Under the pieces are notes generated by a model that saw only the letters and a list, made by a program, of their open reading frames with translations, had not been told where the DNA came from and made no database searches. This document shows positions 5,550-6,543 of a DNA stretch of 6,543 nucleotides, in pieces. A program made the translations under genes and the position numbers. The first letter of the stretch is position 1; every line of letters begins with the position of its first letter. Location of the stretch: contig CAMPIP010000131.1 in NCBI GenBank assembly GCA_946886425.1, positions 1-6,543 on the forward strand. The letters run 5' to 3'. The stretch comes from an uncultured Actinomycetes bacterium. GTDB taxonomy: Bacteria > Actinomycetota > Thermoleophilia > Solirubrobacterales > 70-9.

Positions 5550-6543
5550 GCGCGATCGAGGAGCGGTTTGGCCCCTATGGGGGCCGTTATGTACCGGAGA
5601 CGCTGATTCCGGCGCTCGACGAGCTCGACGCGGCCTGGGCCGAGGCCCGCCAGGACGAAGCGTTCATCGCCCGGCTCACCCTGCTGCGCCGCGACTTCAT
5701 CGGACGGCCGACGCCGCTCTACCTGGCCGAACGGCTCTCCGAGCGGGTCGGCTCGACCGTCTACCTGAAGCGCGAGGACCTCTGCCACACCGGCGCCCAC
5801 AAGATCAACAACGCGCTTGGCCAGGCGCTGCTGGCGCAGCGGATGGGCAAGCCGCGGGTGATCGCGGAGACCGGCGCCGGCCAGCACGGGGTCGCCACCG
5901 CCGTCGCCTGCGCCCTGCTCGGGCTCGAGTGCGTCGTCTACATGGGCAGCGAGGACATGCGCCGCCAGGCGCCCAACGTCGAGCGGATGAGGCTGCTCGG
6001 CGCCGAGGTGGCGCCAGTCGAAGCGGGCGCTCGCACTCTCAAGGAGGCGGTCAGCGCCGCGATCCGCGACTGGGTCGCCAACGTCGCCGACACCCACTAC
6101 GTGATCGGCTCGGCGGTCGGCCCAGCGCCCTATCCCGCCCTGGTCCGCGACCTGCAGCGCGTGATCGGCGAGGAGGCGCGCGCCCAGGCGCTCGAGGCCG
6201 AGGGCGCCCTGCCCAACCGGGTGATCGCCTGCGTCGGCGGCGGCTCCAACTCGATCGGGATCTTCGCGCCCTTCGTCGAGGACGCCGGGGTGGCGCTGAT
6301 CGGCGTCGAGGGCGCCGGCGAGGGCGTCGAGAGCGGCCGCCACGGCGCCTCGCTGGGAGCGGGGGTGACCGGCGTCTTGCACGGCTCGCTCTCCTCGGTA
6401 CTGGCCGACGAGGAGGGGCAGATCCTCGAGGCCCACTCGGTCTCGGCCGGGCTCGACTACCCGGGGTCGGGGCCGGAGCACGCTTATCTGCGGGACAGTG
6501 GGCGGGCGAGCTATGTGGCGATCGACGACGGGCGGGCGCTGGC
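5546..6543 (+). CDS. trpB: Tryptophan synthase beta chain (TrpB), 3'-truncated by the window edge
   Basis: This PLP enzyme condenses indole, channelled from TrpA, with serine to make tryptophan. The frame is open from ATG 5546 to the window end with no stop or frameshift, giving 332 complete codons of about 400, so some 65-70 C-terminal residues are missing. The N-terminus has [13 protein letters not shown] (8-20). The PLP lysine is Lys86 in HTGAHKIN, and the catalytic Glu108 lies in AETGAGQHG, matching Lys87 and Glu109 of the enteric enzyme. The cofactor phosphate loop GGGSNS (231-236) has Ser where Ala is common. [16 protein letters not shown] (300-315) is typical of TrpB1, the form that works with TrpA, rather than the stand-alone TrpB2. 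The start overlaps the trpF stop (ATGA) and lacks a strong Shine-Dalgarno, so translational coupling is likely. Codons 8-17 (TTT, TAT, CGT, TAT, GTA) are unusually AT-ending. trpA is expected just downstream. Confidence 0.95.
   Translation, partial: MSAIEERFGPYGGRYVPETLIPALDELDAAWAEARQDEAFIARLTLLRRDFIGRPTPLYLAERLSERVGSTVYLKREDLCHTGAHKINNALGQALLAQRMGKPRVIAETGAGQHGVATAVACALLGLECVVYMGSEDMRRQAPNVERMRLLGAEVAPVEAGARTLKEAVSAAIRDWVANVADTHYVIGSAVGPAPYPALVRDLQRVIGEEARAQALEAEGALPNRVIACVGGGSNSIGIFAPFVEDAGVALIGVEGAGEGVESGRHGASLGAGVTGVLHGSLSSVLADEEGQILEAHSVSAGLDYPGSGPEHAYLRDSGRASYVAIDDGRAL

Overview
The window is a tryptophan-biosynthesis locus from a high-GC bacterium. All genes lie on the + strand, and third codon positions are strongly G/C-biased. 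From G+C richness, GTG starts, the TrpD and HtrA sequence style, and TANNNT boxes very close to start codons, I infer an actinobacterium. The class Thermoleophilia (Solirubrobacterales-like) is my best guess; this comes from family knowledge, not from a search.

Layout: trpE (5' end outside the window) - trpG - trpD - trpC - a membrane-anchored HtrA/Deg-type serine protease - trpF - trpB (3' end outside the window). TrpE and TrpG form anthranilate synthase, which makes anthranilate from chorismate and glutamine. TrpD attaches phosphoribose from PRPP, TrpF isomerises phosphoribosylanthranilate, TrpC closes the indole ring, and TrpB joins indole (from TrpA, presumably encoded just downstream) to serine. 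Six of the seven usual tryptophan genes are therefore visible and all look intact. trpE-trpG-trpD are nearly contiguous (10-nt gap, then a 1-nt overlap). trpF-trpB overlap by 4 nt. trpC follows trpD after 35 nt.

The one gene that does not belong to the pathway is the protease, which sits between trpC and trpF. It is set off by an 84-nt gap holding a GC-rich hairpin, a short AT-rich island, a possible 12-codon leader ORF overlapping its start by ATGA, and a 15-nt perfect palindrome. Its glutamate codons are mostly GAA (20 of 34), whereas trpC uses GAA in only 3 of 29. trpF restarts just after it with a TAGTCT box 6 nt before its ATG, which suggests a leaderless transcript. The locus may thus be two trp blocks separated by a separately controlled protease gene.

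No mobile element, CRISPR, rRNA or tRNA gene was seen. There is no gene-free stretch above 300 bases. I found no clearly undescribed system; the most distinctive points are the embedded protease with its leader region and the glycine in the TrpD PRPP-binding loop where an aspartate is usual.
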